Source: SXOA01 sp051004015 (GTDB lineage: Bacteria; Planctomycetota; Planctomycetia; Pirellulales; Pirellulaceae). Taken from it: 64,000 nucleotides of DNA. Positions 50,264 through 59,599 of this stretch are shown here, one piece after another. Both the position numbers and the translations under genes were made by a program. The notes under the pieces were generated by a model that worked only from the letters and a program-made list of their open reading frames with translations, did no database searches and was not told the origin of the DNA. The DNA lies in contig JBPCKT010000157.1 of assembly GCA_051004015.1 (NCBI GenBank), positions 153,595 to 217,594 on the forward strand, read 5' to 3'. The number at the start of each line of letters is the position of its first letter. Positions within the stretch are counted from its first letter, which is position 1.

Positions 50264-50560
50264 GCGGTGAGTCTGGTGCGAGGGAGGCACCCAGTCAGGC
50301 TAGTGCAGTGTCCACAAAAGGAGCCGACTCCGTCGCCGATAGTTCGCGTCATCGTTGGGGTTAAGTCTAAGAATCGCAACATTTTAGTGATGGCTGGAGT
50401 GGGGTCAACGCCAGAAACCGCCGGGAATGTCGCGGCTGCGGGATAACAGCTCCATTCAAGCCCTTGGCAGCCTCGCCCACCCATGCTAAATTGTGCGTTT
50501 TCTCGTAAGGTCTCGCCCGGCAGCCAGTTAGGACGCCGCGCGTTTTTGGGGAGCAGCATT
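50264..50560. other. region between lysS and rplM
   Basis: About 300 nt with no ORF. It contains the lysS and rplM promoters and the rplM leader; I find no clear hairpin that would mark an L13-type autoregulatory leader. Confidence 0.35.
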
Positions 50561-51001
50561 GTGGCCGGCACGAAGACATATCAAGCCAAACCGGGCGAAG
50601 TCGTCGAAAAGTGGTGGGTGGTCGACGCCACCGACAAGGTCGTCGGCCGCCTCGCCAGCGAGATCGCCATGATCCTGATGGGGAAGCACCGCCCCACCTA
50701 CACGGCGCACGTCCTCTGCGGCGACTCCGTCATCGTTCTCAATTGCGGGAAGATCAAGTTCACCGGCAAGAAGATTGTCCAGAAGGAATACGACTGGTTC
50801 ACCGGCTACACCGGCCGGCGCACCGAAACGGTGGAGCGCCGCCTGGCCCGCCATCCCGACCGCGTGTTGCGGGATGCCGTCCGCCGCATGCTTCCCAAAA
50901 ACAAGCTGGCCTTCAAGATGCTGGCCAAGCTCAAGCTTTACGCCGGCTCGGAGCATCCGCACCAGGCACAACTGCCGCAGGCCAAAGAGCTCGACGTCTA
51001 G
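50561..51001 (+). CDS. rplM: 50S ribosomal protein L13
   Basis: 146 aa, start GTG at 50561 with GGGGAG 8 nt upstream. WWVVDATDKVVGRLASEIAM is the conserved N-terminus, GKHRPTYTAHVLCGDSVIVL and YDWFTGYTGRRT follow, and RMLPKNKLAFKMLAKLKLY is the 3' signature. L13 binds 23S rRNA early in large-subunit assembly. It is followed 60 nt on by rpsI, the universal L13-S9 pair. Confidence 0.97.
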   Translation: MAGTKTYQAKPGEVVEKWWVVDATDKVVGRLASEIAMILMGKHRPTYTAHVLCGDSVIVLNCGKIKFTGKKIVQKEYDWFTGYTGRRTETVERRLARHPDRVLRDAVRRMLPKNKLAFKMLAKLKLYAGSEHPHQAQLPQAKELDV

Positions 51002-51061
51002 TTTTTGACGCTTCCTTACGAACATCCGTCCAATTTCCGTCCGTAGCATTTGTAGGAAAAC

Positions 51062-51475
51062 ATGGTCGCCACGAAGAAAGACAAGATTAGCGGCCAGTCC
51101 CTGGGGACCGGCCGACGCAAGACCGCTGTCGCCCGCGTCCGCCTCAAGGCCGGCAGCGGCCAGATCGAAATCAACGAGCGAACTCTGGGGAATTACTTCC
51201 CCGTGGTCGGCGACCAGGCTGCGGTGCTGGACGCCCTCGAGTCCACCAACCACCGCACCGACGTGGACGTGCATGTCCGCGTTCACGGTGGTGGACCGAC
51301 CGGACAGGCCGGCGCGATCAAAATGGGCATCGCCCGCGCTCTTTGCGACTACGACGCGGCCACCTTTGCTCACCTCCGCGGCAACGGCTTCCTGACTCGC
51401 GACTCCCGCATGAAGGAACGGAAGAAGTACGGCCTGCGTGGCGCACGCCGCGGCGTGCAGTTCAGCAAGCGATAG
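51062..51475 (+). CDS. rpsI: 30S ribosomal protein S9
   Basis: 137 aa, with AGGAA before the ATG. GTGRRKTAVARVRLKAGSGQ is the conserved start. GGPTGQAGAIKMGIARAL is the family signature. The C-terminus KKYGLRGARRGVQFSKR has the basic tail that reaches the P-site anticodon loop. Second gene of the rplM operon. Confidence 0.97.
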   Translation: MVATKKDKISGQSLGTGRRKTAVARVRLKAGSGQIEINERTLGNYFPVVGDQAAVLDALESTNHRTDVDVHVRVHGGGPTGQAGAIKMGIARALCDYDAATFAHLRGNGFLTRDSRMKERKKYGLRGARRGVQFSKR

Positions 51476-51544
51476 TGCCCGGCTTTCAAAGGACTCCAAT
51501 CCAAAGCCCGCGGAATATGCTCCGCGGGCTATTTCTTGCGCTCG

Positions 51545-53533
51545 TTACGTACCCGCGAACTTCCTCATCTCGGCGAGCTCGCGTTCATAGCCGCCGGAGA
51601 GGATGGGAAAGCGGCACCAGGTCTTGGGGTCGAGGTTTTCGTCATCGAGGTGGAACGACGGGGCATAGCGTTCCCGTTTCCACTGGTTGCGGCACCAGAG
51701 GCGAAAAAATCGCTCGATCCAGACTACAAGTTGCTGCCGGGTGTATTGCGGGAACTGCAAGTCGCAAAGCTGCAGGATTTCCTTGGGGGACAGCTTGTCT
51801 CGGATGCTCGCCCGCTCCACTGTGTCGAGCAGCTCGTAGGGCATCAGGTCGTCTTCATCGGTCTGTTTCGCGGAAGGGGGCCGCAATTCGGCAGTCGGCG
51901 ATTGCTCGTTCACCGCGGCGAGCCCGGGCATAGGCCCAAGGCCCGCGGGACCCGTCGTCTCCAGCCAGCGGAGCCAGCGGCGGATGAACGCTTTGTCGAT
52001 GCCGGCAATCGGGGACAGACCGCCGGAGGTATCGCCGTCCATAGTTGCGTACCCGACGGCCGCTTCGGAGCGGTTGCTCGTCGCGAGGAGCAGCGCGCCG
52101 TTTAGATTCGCCAACAGCCAGACACTGGGGGAGCGAACTCGGGCTTGAATGTTTTGCAGAGCGATGTCGTCGGTTTTCCAATCGAGCTGGCGACCGATGC
52201 CCTTGGAAACCGTTTCGATGTAACCCTGCACGAGGGCATCGACGTCGAATTCCAGGAACTCCGCGCCGATGGCCTCGGCGACGGCTTTGGCCGCGCTGCG
52301 CGTCACGCTGCCGCTGTTGCGCGTGGCCTGGTAGACCGTGGTCAGCAGTCTCTTCGTCAAAGCCCGGTTGTCCTTCGCCTCGGCCAGGCCGGGAATGTGG
52401 CTCAGCTTTGCCAGGAATGACTCGCGACCGATTTCGCCGATGCCAAAGTCCATCATTCGGGCCGCAAGAATTGAAACGGCAGCGGAATCGGCTCCGCCGG
52501 AGAGCGAGACGACAAAGCCCCGCGAGCGGCTCTTGCGGAGATAGTCGAACAGCGCGAGCGATTCGGCGCGGGCGAATTCCTCTTCCTTGACGAATGGCGA
52601 CGACTCCCAGGCGGCGGGCGGGGGCTCTTCGCGCTCGGGGCCAAGCGCCGGGTACTTGAAGTCGGCAAACAAGAGGCCGTTTTCGCTGTTTCCCAGCAAC
52701 GGATCGTAACTTCCCGTGCGAGCCCGGCTCATGCGAATGGTATCGATGTCCAGGACCGCGGAAGTGATGAGATAATCCGCATACGAGAACCGCGGCCCCG
52801 TGACCAGCAGCTTGCCGGCGGAGGCAATCATGGCGTCGCCGTCATAAATCGCCCGCCCCGCCTCATTCCCCACCAGATTTGCATAAACGTAGCCGACGTT
52901 GAACGCCCGCGAGCCCTCTGTCACAAACCGCTTGCGGACTTCGTGCTTCCCGAAGGCGAAATGGCTGGCGCTCGGATTGAGAATGATATCCACCCCCTGC
53001 CGGGCCAGATTGCTGCCGGGACGGCCGGCGACCCAGGCGTCCTCGCAAATTTCAAACCCGATGCGAATACCGCCGCAATCGAAGATCAAATCGCCGAGAG
53101 GATACTTTGCATCGCCGACGTGCAACTCGCCATGCACTCCCTCGGGCCAGCGCTTGAACCAGCGCGGTTCGTAATGGATCCCCTCCCCCGCCAGATTCTG
53201 CTTGCCGACAAACCCCAGGATCTTTCCGTCCACGGCGAGGCAGGCCGTGTTGAACAGCCCGCCGCTGTAGAGCACCGGCAGACCGAACGAGACAATCAAC
53301 CCCTTCGTCTCTGGCAGCAGCTCATGGAGCACCTCCAGGGCCGTCTGTTGCAACCCGGGAGCATGAAACGCATCCTCGCATCCATAGCCCGTAATGCAGA
53401 GCTCCGGCAGACAGAGGATGCTCACTCCCGCCGCGCGGGCCGCCCCAATCGCCCCCGAAATACGACGGCGATTGCCGTCCCAGTCCAAGGGAGTTGTGTT
53501 GATGACGGCGGCACTTACGCGCACGAGTTTCAT
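51545..53533 (-). CDS. nadE: glutamine-dependent NAD+ synthetase
   Basis: 662 aa, two-domain NadE. The N-terminal nitrilase-fold glutaminase has Glu44 (LPELCITGYGCED), a lysine near 115 (GKQNLAG) and the nucleophile Cys in FEICEDAWV near residue 160. The C-terminal ATP pyrophosphatase domain has the P-loop SLSGGADSAA near 342 and DTSGGLSPIAG near 505. The enzyme converts nicotinic acid adenine dinucleotide, ATP and glutamine into NAD+. The two domains are linked by an ammonia tunnel. It starts 3 nt after the beta-lactamase-like gene on the same strand. Confidence 0.96.
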   Translation of the reverse strand: MKLVRVSAAVINTTPLDWDGNRRRISGAIGAARAAGVSILCLPELCITGYGCEDAFHAPGLQQTALEVLHELLPETKGLIVSFGLPVLYSGGLFNTACLAVDGKILGFVGKQNLAGEGIHYEPRWFKRWPEGVHGELHVGDAKYPLGDLIFDCGGIRIGFEICEDAWVAGRPGSNLARQGVDIILNPSASHFAFGKHEVRKRFVTEGSRAFNVGYVYANLVGNEAGRAIYDGDAMIASAGKLLVTGPRFSYADYLITSAVLDIDTIRMSRARTGSYDPLLGNSENGLLFADFKYPALGPEREEPPPAAWESSPFVKEEEFARAESLALFDYLRKSRSRGFVVSLSGGADSAAVSILAARMMDFGIGEIGRESFLAKLSHIPGLAEAKDNRALTKRLLTTVYQATRNSGSVTRSAAKAVAEAIGAEFLEFDVDALVQGYIETVSKGIGRQLDWKTDDIALQNIQARVRSPSVWLLANLNGALLLATSNRSEAAVGYATMDGDTSGGLSPIAGIDKAFIRRWLRWLETTGPAGLGPMPGLAAVNEQSPTAELRPPSAKQTDEDDLMPYELLDTVERASIRDKLSPKEILQLCDLQFPQYTRQQLVVWIERFFRLWCRNQWKRERYAPSFHLDDENLDPKTWCRFPILSGGYERELAEMRKFAGT

Positions 53534-53536
53534 ACG

Positions 53537-54103
53537 CTACTTGATCTTCGGCACGTCAAATTTGGTTCCATTCTGCTGATGGACTCCCTTGGTCACTTTG
53601 CCGTCCTCCCCTTTCACGAACCGCACTTTGGCCGCCACCGCGCGCCATTCAAAATCCGTCTCCGAAGTGGGAAAAATCGGAAACTTGGGCTGACGCGTCA
53701 ATTGGGCAAAGAGTTGGGAGCCGTCGCGACTGACGGTCATCGTGGCGGCACCCGGAAAATCAGGAAAGTACTTGGCCAGCGGATCGTCCAGAGAGAGCTT
53801 TCCCTGCTCCGCCAGCCGCACCGCCGCGGCGGCGGTGAACTGCTTGCTGATCGAGCCGATGCGGAACTTGGTTTCCGGCGTGATCGGGGTCTTCTTCTCA
53901 ATGTCGGCAAGTCCAAATCCACCCTGAAACGCGATTTTTCCATCGCGAGCTACGAGCACTGCCACGCCCGATGTGTCCCCGGCCGTCATCGCGCGCAAAC
54001 GCTCGGTCGCTCCTTCTTCAAACGAAGGCTCGGCGGAGAAACTCGGCGGAACAAGGTGTCCCACGAGGTACAGGAGCGCGCTAAGGAGCAAAGTGTGTTT
54101 CAT
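53537..54103 (-). pseudogene. beta-lactamase-family serine hydrolase with internal deletion
   Basis: 188 aa; family members are usually 350-500 aa. The signal peptide (LLLSALLYLVGHLVPPSFSA) and the first third of a class C beta-lactamase-like domain are present, including the nucleophile motif SISK (RIGSISKQFTAAAAV near residue 80). After LAKYFPDFPGA the sequence jumps to a C-terminal accessory domain (TVSRDGSQLFAQLTRQPKFP, ending in a Q-N-G motif). The Y-x-N and H-x-G catalytic motifs that should lie between are missing, while the frame is kept. So the protein cannot be a normal hydrolase; it is a decayed gene or a domain-fusion product that may still be made. It ends 3 nt before nadE. Confidence 0.72.
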
Positions 54104-54171
54104 CGATGGTTGGATTGCAAAGGGACAAGGGTGCGAAAGTGCCATCGCCATTATCCATCAACACCAACAGC

Positions 54172-54258
54172 GGATGGGGAGGGATTCGAACCCCCGGTAC
54201 CCTTACGAGTACGGCAGTTTTCAAGACTGCTGCCTTAAACCACTCGGCCACCCATCCA
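54172..54258 (-). tRNA. tRNA-Ser(TGA)
   Basis: Canonical class II tRNA: acceptor GGATGGG/CCCATCC, anticodon stem GCAGT/ACTGC, loop CTTGAAA, a long variable arm, T-arm GGGGG/CCCTC, G73. No CCA encoded. A well-formed control for comparison with the array. Confidence 0.95.
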
Positions 54259-54709
54259 ATTCGACAATTCTCGATGTTTATTTGGTATGTCCGCTCGCCC
54301 CTGCTCCCCATTGTCAACCGGTGTCACAAGAGGGAGATGGCATTTCCAAATTCTAGGACGAAACCTGCCCGTCACACAGCCCAGGAATCCGCTCGGCGAG
54401 AGAAGCTGGCGCTTTCGGCGGATTTCGCCCGACCTCGTTAAAGGGGAGGATCGCACGTGGAAGAAGGTTCGCGGCAGGCTCGTGTACTCTGCCTGCATTG
54501 CCGAGGAGGCGTGGACCGGGATGAATTGAACGAAAGAGGATTTCCTGGCCGGGCCGGGCGGGCTGCCTGAAATTGGGATGGAGATGATGAGGAAATGGTG
54601 CCGCCCGCCCGCGTTGCTTGCGCGGACTCGCTCTTATAAGCTAGTAGCAGGAACGTCACCGAGCGGAGCCTGGCCCTGATTGCCGCGGCCAGCCACAACA
54701 GGAGCGAAC
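54259..54709. other. gap between tRNA-Ser and response regulator
   Basis: 450 nt without a credible gene. A TATAAG at 54635-54640 with TTGCTT 15 nt before it is a weak promoter candidate for the response regulator. Confidence 0.4.
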
Positions 54710-55096
54710 ATGGCCAAGGAAAAGGAAGATACTGTTAAGCCCCGCCGCGTGCTGGTGGTGGATGACGACGCCGAAATCATCGATACGGTGCAGTTCGCCC
54801 TGAAGCAAAAAGGTTACGAGGTTCTCATCGCTCGCGATGGCAACCAGGGGCTGGCGATGGCCGAGAAAGATGGACCCGACCTGGTGATTCTTGACATGAT
54901 GATGCCCAAGCGGAGCGGCTTTCTCGTGCTCGAGAAGCTGAAAACTCTCGGGAACACGGTCAAAGTCATCATGATCACGGCCAACGAAGGGAGCCGGCAC
55001 AAGGCGTATGCCGAAATGCTTGGGGTCCATGAATACCTCCGCAAGCCGTTCGCCATGGACAAGCTGCTGGAGTGCGTGGAGCGGCTGCTGGCATAG
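54710..55096 (+). CDS. stand-alone response regulator receiver domain (CheY-like)
   Basis: 128 aa from the ATG at 54710 (CAGGAGCG upstream). One receiver domain only: acidic pocket Asp18-20 (VLVVDDDAEI), phosphoacceptor Asp62 (VILDMMMPK), Thr90 (MITANEG) and Lys112 (YLRKPFAMD). There is no output domain, so it acts by protein-protein contact. No histidine kinase is next to it. The basic, acidic-rich N-terminal MAKEKEDTVKPRR extension is short. The selD fusion begins 5 nt after its stop, which suggests cotranscription. Confidence 0.93.
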   Translation: MAKEKEDTVKPRRVLVVDDDAEIIDTVQFALKQKGYEVLIARDGNQGLAMAEKDGPDLVILDMMMPKRSGFLVLEKLKTLGNTVKVIMITANEGSRHKAYAEMLGVHEYLRKPFAMDKLLECVERLLA

Positions 55097-55101
55097 TCGC
55101 A

Positions 55102-57351
55102 ATGCAATCCACGCTCCCCCAACATGACATCGTGCTGCTCGGGGTGGGGCATACCAACGCGCATGTGCTGCGGATGTGGAAGATGCAGCCGATTCCCGGC
55201 GCTCGGCTGACCTGTGTCTCGAATTTTCCGGTGGCGACGTATTCCGGCATGTTGCCGGGAGTGCTGGCGGGGCTCTATCCGCCGGAGCGGATGGAAATTG
55301 ACCTGGTGCGGCTCTGCGCGGCAGCCGGGGCGCGGCTGATTGTAGGGGACGTAACGGGACTGAATGTCCCGGAGCGAGAATTGCTCATCGCTGACCGCCC
55401 TCCGCTGCCGTTTGACGTCTTGTCAATTGGACTCGGCTCAGTCCCGAACCGAACGGGGCTCTTGGAAGCGGATGACTCGCTGCTCGAAGTCAAACCGATG
55501 CAGACGTTCTTGCCGCGGCTGGAACAACGACTGCAACTCTTGGCGAGCGGGGGGCGTCAGCCCCCTGATACTTCGGCGCACGGGCAGCCACTCCGCATCA
55601 CCATCGTCGGCGGCGGCGCCGGCGGCGTGGAAATCGCCTTCTGCCTGCCAATGCGAGTCCGTTCGGTTTTGGGGAACGCGCCTTTCTCCATCACCCTCAT
55701 CGACTCCGGCGACAAACTACTCAAGGGAAGTTCCGCGGGATTGGTGAAGCGGGTGGAGCGCGACTTTGCCGAGCGCGGCGTCAAAGTGCTGCTTCGCAGG
55801 CGAGTAACGCACGTCAAGCAAGGGTCGGCAATTCTCGACAATGGCGAAACCATTCCTGGCGAACTCGTCCTCTGGGTCACGAGCGCTGCCCCGCCGCCTC
55901 TCATCAAGAACTTCAACCTCCCCAAAGACGACCGCGGCTTTTTGCTCACAAAACACACTTTGCAATCCACCAGCGGCGAGCCCATCTTCGTCGTCGGCGA
56001 CACCGGCACCATCGAGGGCGAGAAGCTGCCCAAAGCCGGTGTTTATGCCGTGCGCGAGGGCCCGGTATTGTGGGAAAACCTGCAGCGACTCGTGCTAAAT
56101 GAACCACTGCAACACTACAATCCGCAGCGAGGGTTTCTGAAACTCCTCAACCGGGGCGACGGCACAGCGCTCGGCGAACACCGCGGGTTCTCTTTTGAAG
56201 GTAAATGGGCCTGGCGATGGAAGGACGGGATTGATGGCAAGTTCATGAACATGTACCAGGACTACACGCCTGGCATGGCCGCGGAGGCGGTTCCCAAGAG
56301 CGATGCCAAGCCGACTCAAATGCGCTGTGCCGGTTGCGGTGGCAAGGTCGGCGCTTCTATTCTCTCGAAGGCACTCGCCAGGCTGGACATTCCGCAAAAT
56401 AAGCACGTTCTCCTCGGTCTCGACGCTCCCGACGACGCTGCCCTCATCCTACCGACGCCGGGCAGGGCCATCGCCGTCACGGTCGACTTTTTCCAAGCAC
56501 CCCTCGATGATCCCTACCTCGTCGGCCGCATGGCCGCGCTCCACGCCGCCAGCGACGTGCTGGCCAAGGGGGCTCGACCAATCGCCGCCTTGGCAATGGC
56601 GACAATCCCGCCGGGACCGGAAAAGAAGCAGGAACAACTCCTGTACGAACTGCTTGCCGGCGGTTTGCACGAGTTGAATGCGATGGGTGCTACCCTTGCC
56701 GGCGGGCACACCATCGAAGGCCCAGGCATCACCATCGGCTTCACGATTCTCGCCGAGCAGGCAGCGGAGTCGGTGCGTGCCAAGGGCAAGTTGCGGGAAG
56801 GGGATGTCCTCATTCTCACCAAACCGCTTGGGGTAGGAGTGCTCCTCGCCGCGCACATGCAGGCCCGCTGCAAAGCCCAGTGGTATGGGCCGCTGGTGGA
56901 AACAATGCTCCAGTCCAATGCGCCGGCTGCGGCTTTGTTGGATGAGTTCGGTGTTGCCGCGGCGACCGACGTCACGGGCTTCGGTTTGGCGGGACATCTG
57001 CTCGAAATGCTGCGGCCGTCAAACCTGGCAGCGAAATTGTTTTGGGACAACATCCAGCTTCTGCCGGGAGCAGGCGAATTGCTGGCGGAGGGAGTGGAAA
57101 GCACGCTTGCTCCCGCCAACCGCAAGGTGGAGAGCGAAGTGGATGACGGTCCAGCCCTGTGTCTTCTGCCTGCTTATTCCGTGATCTTTGATCCGCAAAC
57201 ATGTGGCGGACTTCTCGTGGGAGTGCCGGAAAATCGCGCCGCCGCTTTCGTAAACCGCCTGAAGGATCTGCAATTCGCGGCTGCGATCGTCGGACGAGTT
57301 GAAGAGCATGCCCCCGACTCTTGGCGAGTCCGAGTCGACAACTCAGCCTAA
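55102..57351 (+). CDS. selD: FAD-oxidoreductase/selenide, water dikinase fusion
   Basis: 749 aa. Residues 1-400 are a pyridine-nucleotide-disulphide oxidoreductase domain (VLLGVGHTNAHVL at the N-terminus, ITIVGGGAGGVEIAF near 170, GEPIFVVGDTGTIEG near 293). Residues 407-749 are SelD: RCAGCGGKVG holds Cys412 and Lys415, with DDAALI next, ATDVTGFGLAGHL near 620 and DPQTCGGLLVG near 697. SelD makes selenophosphate for selenocysteine or selenouridine. This fusion is known in cyanobacteria and planctomycetes. Residues 148-158 (ASGGRQPPDTS) are encoded by a palindromic repeat that also occurs between genes at 38651. It overlaps the convergent glycosylase gene by 9 nt. Confidence 0.93.
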   Translation: MQSTLPQHDIVLLGVGHTNAHVLRMWKMQPIPGARLTCVSNFPVATYSGMLPGVLAGLYPPERMEIDLVRLCAAAGARLIVGDVTGLNVPERELLIADRPPLPFDVLSIGLGSVPNRTGLLEADDSLLEVKPMQTFLPRLEQRLQLLASGGRQPPDTSAHGQPLRITIVGGGAGGVEIAFCLPMRVRSVLGNAPFSITLIDSGDKLLKGSSAGLVKRVERDFAERGVKVLLRRRVTHVKQGSAILDNGETIPGELVLWVTSAAPPPLIKNFNLPKDDRGFLLTKHTLQSTSGEPIFVVGDTGTIEGEKLPKAGVYAVREGPVLWENLQRLVLNEPLQHYNPQRGFLKLLNRGDGTALGEHRGFSFEGKWAWRWKDGIDGKFMNMYQDYTPGMAAEAVPKSDAKPTQMRCAGCGGKVGASILSKALARLDIPQNKHVLLGLDAPDDAALILPTPGRAIAVTVDFFQAPLDDPYLVGRMAALHAASDVLAKGARPIAALAMATIPPGPEKKQEQLLYELLAGGLHELNAMGATLAGGHTIEGPGITIGFTILAEQAAESVRAKGKLREGDVLILTKPLGVGVLLAAHMQARCKAQWYGPLVETMLQSNAPAAALLDEFGVAAATDVTGFGLAGHLLEMLRPSNLAAKLFWDNIQLLPGAGELLAEGVESTLAPANRKVESEVDDGPALCLLPAYSVIFDPQTCGGLLVGVPENRAAAFVNRLKDLQFAAAIVGRVEEHAPDSWRVRVDNSA
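55542..55572. repeat. GGGGGC..GCCCCC palindrome inside selD
   Basis: 31-nt copy of the unit at 38651-38681 with a single base difference (GTCA instead of GTAA in the loop), read through in frame. Confidence 0.9.
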
Positions 57352-58239
57352 GTGATTCTCCCACTCCTCAATCGTCTTCGGCCAGTCGTCCTTGAGCAAT
57401 CGAGACAGCGAGCGGTCCGCGAGGAGCTTGCCGCCGGTCTGGCAGCGGGGGCAGTAGTTGGATTCATTCTCTGCCCGCACGATCCGCTGCACCGCGGTGC
57501 CGCAGACCGGGCAAGGCTGGCCGAAGCGGCCGTGTACTGCCATCTCGGGACGAAAGGCCGTCACCTTCTCCGGAAATTTTATTCGGGCCTCCGCCAACAG
57601 TCGCTCGGTCCAGGAATGCAGCGTGGATTGTGTCGCCGCGAACAGGCGTTCCACTTGCTCGTCGTCCATTCGGCTGGTGAGAGTGACGGGGGAGAGCCGG
57701 GCCGCGTGCAGGATTTCGTCAGAGTAGGCGTTGCCAATGCCGCTGAACAGGCGAGGGTCGGTGAGCGCCCGCTTGAGCGTGTGGTTCTCGCGGGTCAGCG
57801 CCGCGCGGAAGTCCGCCAGCGAAGACTCCAGCGGCTCTAGCCCGCCGCGGTCCTGCTGTTCCAGGGCTGCATGGCCTTTTAGGACATGCAGTGACGCCCG
57901 CTTCTTCTGGCTCGCCTCCGTCAGAATCAGCGTAAAGCCTTCAAAGCCAAATGCGGCCAGGTCGATCTTCCCCTTGGGGAGCGTGCCCGGCTTCTTCAGG
58001 TGAAAGCGACCGGCAATCATCAGATGAAACACCAGGAACAGCTCGTCATCAAAGTGCCAGACGACGCGCTTACCAATCCGCGTAACATCCAGCACCGTCC
58101 GGCCTTGCAGGGTGATCAAATCCGGTTCCACGGTGCGGACCAGGAAGGGACTGCGGACCTGAATCTTCAGCAGCGTCTTCCCGACAATCCGCTCCCGCAG
58201 CGCGTGCAGGTAGGTGACGATGTCGGGAAGCTCAGGCAT
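57343..58239 (-). CDS. Fpg/Nei-family DNA glycosylase
   Basis: 298 aa. N-terminal MPELPD keeps the catalytic Pro2 and Glu3 after Met removal; the usual following E is D. The H2TH region includes DPRLFSGIGNAYSDEILH near residue 163, and the zinc finger CPVCGTAV..CPRCQ lies near 245-268. The enzyme excises oxidised purines or pyrimidines and nicks DNA by beta-delta elimination. Fpg (MutM) normally reads MPELPE; the substitution and divergent insert place it nearer MutM2/Nei-like variants. It follows the sulfatase gene directly (2 nt apart). Confidence 0.88.
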   Translation of the reverse strand: MPELPDIVTYLHALRERIVGKTLLKIQVRSPFLVRTVEPDLITLQGRTVLDVTRIGKRVVWHFDDELFLVFHLMIAGRFHLKKPGTLPKGKIDLAAFGFEGFTLILTEASQKKRASLHVLKGHAALEQQDRGGLEPLESSLADFRAALTRENHTLKRALTDPRLFSGIGNAYSDEILHAARLSPVTLTSRMDDEQVERLFAATQSTLHSWTERLLAEARIKFPEKVTAFRPEMAVHGRFGQPCPVCGTAVQRIVRAENESNYCPRCQTGGKLLADRSLSRLLKDDWPKTIEEWENHLG

Positions 58240-58241
58240 AT

Positions 58242-59588
58242 CTATTTCTTTCCACTCACAGTGAGCGGCAGCGGATCGTCGAGTTCTCTCTGCAGCCCGA
58301 CAAGTTGTTTCGTCATTGCCAATACTCGTTCCGCCTGCTCCGGCTGCTGGGCCAGATTCTTCAGCTCATCCGGGTCGTTCTGAAGGTCGAAGAGCTGCGT
58401 GATGTCCACTTGCGGATAGCGGATCAGCTTCCAGCGGTCGGTGCGGATGCTCCGCTGGAAGTCGCGGTAGGCGGCGAAGACCTCCGTCCGCACGCGAGGT
58501 TCCTTCCCGGCAATGATGGGCAGCAGGCGCTTCCCTTCGACCTCCTTGGGAATTGGAACTCCGGCCAGTTCGCACGTAGTGGGAAACAGGTCGAGCAGGT
58601 AGCACAGGGCGTCCGACTGTTTCCCTGCAGGAATCCCCGGTCCGGCCATCAGCAGCGGGACGCGGACGCTGTGGTCGTACAGATTCTGCTTCCCCATCAA
58701 CCCGTGCCGCCCCAGCGCCAGGCCGTTGTCGGCCGCGAAGATGATGATAGTACTCTTCGTCTGGTCCGTTTCGTCCAGCGTCTTCAGAATCCGCCCGATC
58801 TGCGCATCCAGATGGGTAATCATCGCGTAGTAATCGGCCGTATGCCGGCGGACCTCGTCTGCCGTCCGCGGAAATGGAGCCAGCAACTCGTCGCGGACTT
58901 TCAGCTCGCCGTTATCAAAAGGATGCTCGGGCAAAAAGCTGTGGGGAAGCCTGAGCTTGGCCGGATCATAAAGTTTTGCATACTCCGCCGGAGCCGTCCG
59001 GGGGTCGTGCGGAGCCCAGAACGCGCAGTACAGAAAGAACGGTTGGTCCCGCTTGTAGCCTTGCAAGAAGTGGATGGCCTCGTCGGCGAAGAGCTCGCTG
59101 GAATGCCTGTCGCCGGTCTTCTGGCGCTCCTTGGGATATTTGCCGTCCGCGGCGAAGTCAAAAATCGGCAGCTTGAAATGGTCGCTCATCCCGCCGAAGA
59201 ATACCGCGGCCCCTTCGTTGAACGCGGCGGCATGCGACGCCGGACCGTTGTGCCACTTGCCGATGCCGTAGGTCGCATACCCATGCTCTCGCAAGTGCTG
59301 CGGCCAGGTCTTCACGCCGGTGAGCTGCACGGGAACATGAAACAGCGTCCGCCCGCTCATCAGCATCGCCCGGCTTGGCATGCAAACCGCGGGGTTCATC
59401 GAGCCCATGTTGAAGCAGTGCGTGAAAGCCGTGCCGCGGCGGGCGAGCGCGTCGAGGTGAGGCGTCTTGACCTCGTCATTGCCGAAGGCCCCCATCGCGT
59501 CGAACCGCAGGTCGTCCGCGAAGAGGACGACGATGTTGGGGCGAGGCTCAGCCGACCAAAGTGCAAGTGTAAGAAAAAGGGGAAGCAT
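58242..59588 (-). CDS. type I sulfatase (secreted)
   Basis: 448 aa. A short signal (MLPLFLTLALWSA) precedes the alkaline-phosphatase-like fold. Metal-binding Asp25-Asp26 in VLFADDLRFD, and Cys69 in AVCMPSRAMLMSGR lies in the CxPSR motif, which is converted to formylglycine by a maturation enzyme. Later residues include LGRHGLMGKQNLYDH near 290 with the second metal site. Iduronate-2-sulfatase-like subfamily is probable. Planctomycetes hold many such enzymes for sulfated polysaccharides. It follows the anti-sigma/DUF1549 gene, with a repeat in between, and precedes a DNA glycosylase. Confidence 0.93.
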   Translation of the reverse strand: MLPLFLTLALWSAEPRPNIVVLFADDLRFDAMGAFGNDEVKTPHLDALARRGTAFTHCFNMGSMNPAVCMPSRAMLMSGRTLFHVPVQLTGVKTWPQHLREHGYATYGIGKWHNGPASHAAAFNEGAAVFFGGMSDHFKLPIFDFAADGKYPKERQKTGDRHSSELFADEAIHFLQGYKRDQPFFLYCAFWAPHDPRTAPAEYAKLYDPAKLRLPHSFLPEHPFDNGELKVRDELLAPFPRTADEVRRHTADYYAMITHLDAQIGRILKTLDETDQTKSTIIIFAADNGLALGRHGLMGKQNLYDHSVRVPLLMAGPGIPAGKQSDALCYLLDLFPTTCELAGVPIPKEVEGKRLLPIIAGKEPRVRTEVFAAYRDFQRSIRTDRWKLIRYPQVDITQLFDLQNDPDELKNLAQQPEQAERVLAMTKQLVGLQRELDDPLPLTVSGKK

Positions 59589-59599
59589 GCGGAAATCCT

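Noticed and set aside
55102..57351. Possible in-frame UGA selenocysteine in SelD
   Set aside because: The active-site position reads Cys and the frame has no internal stop.
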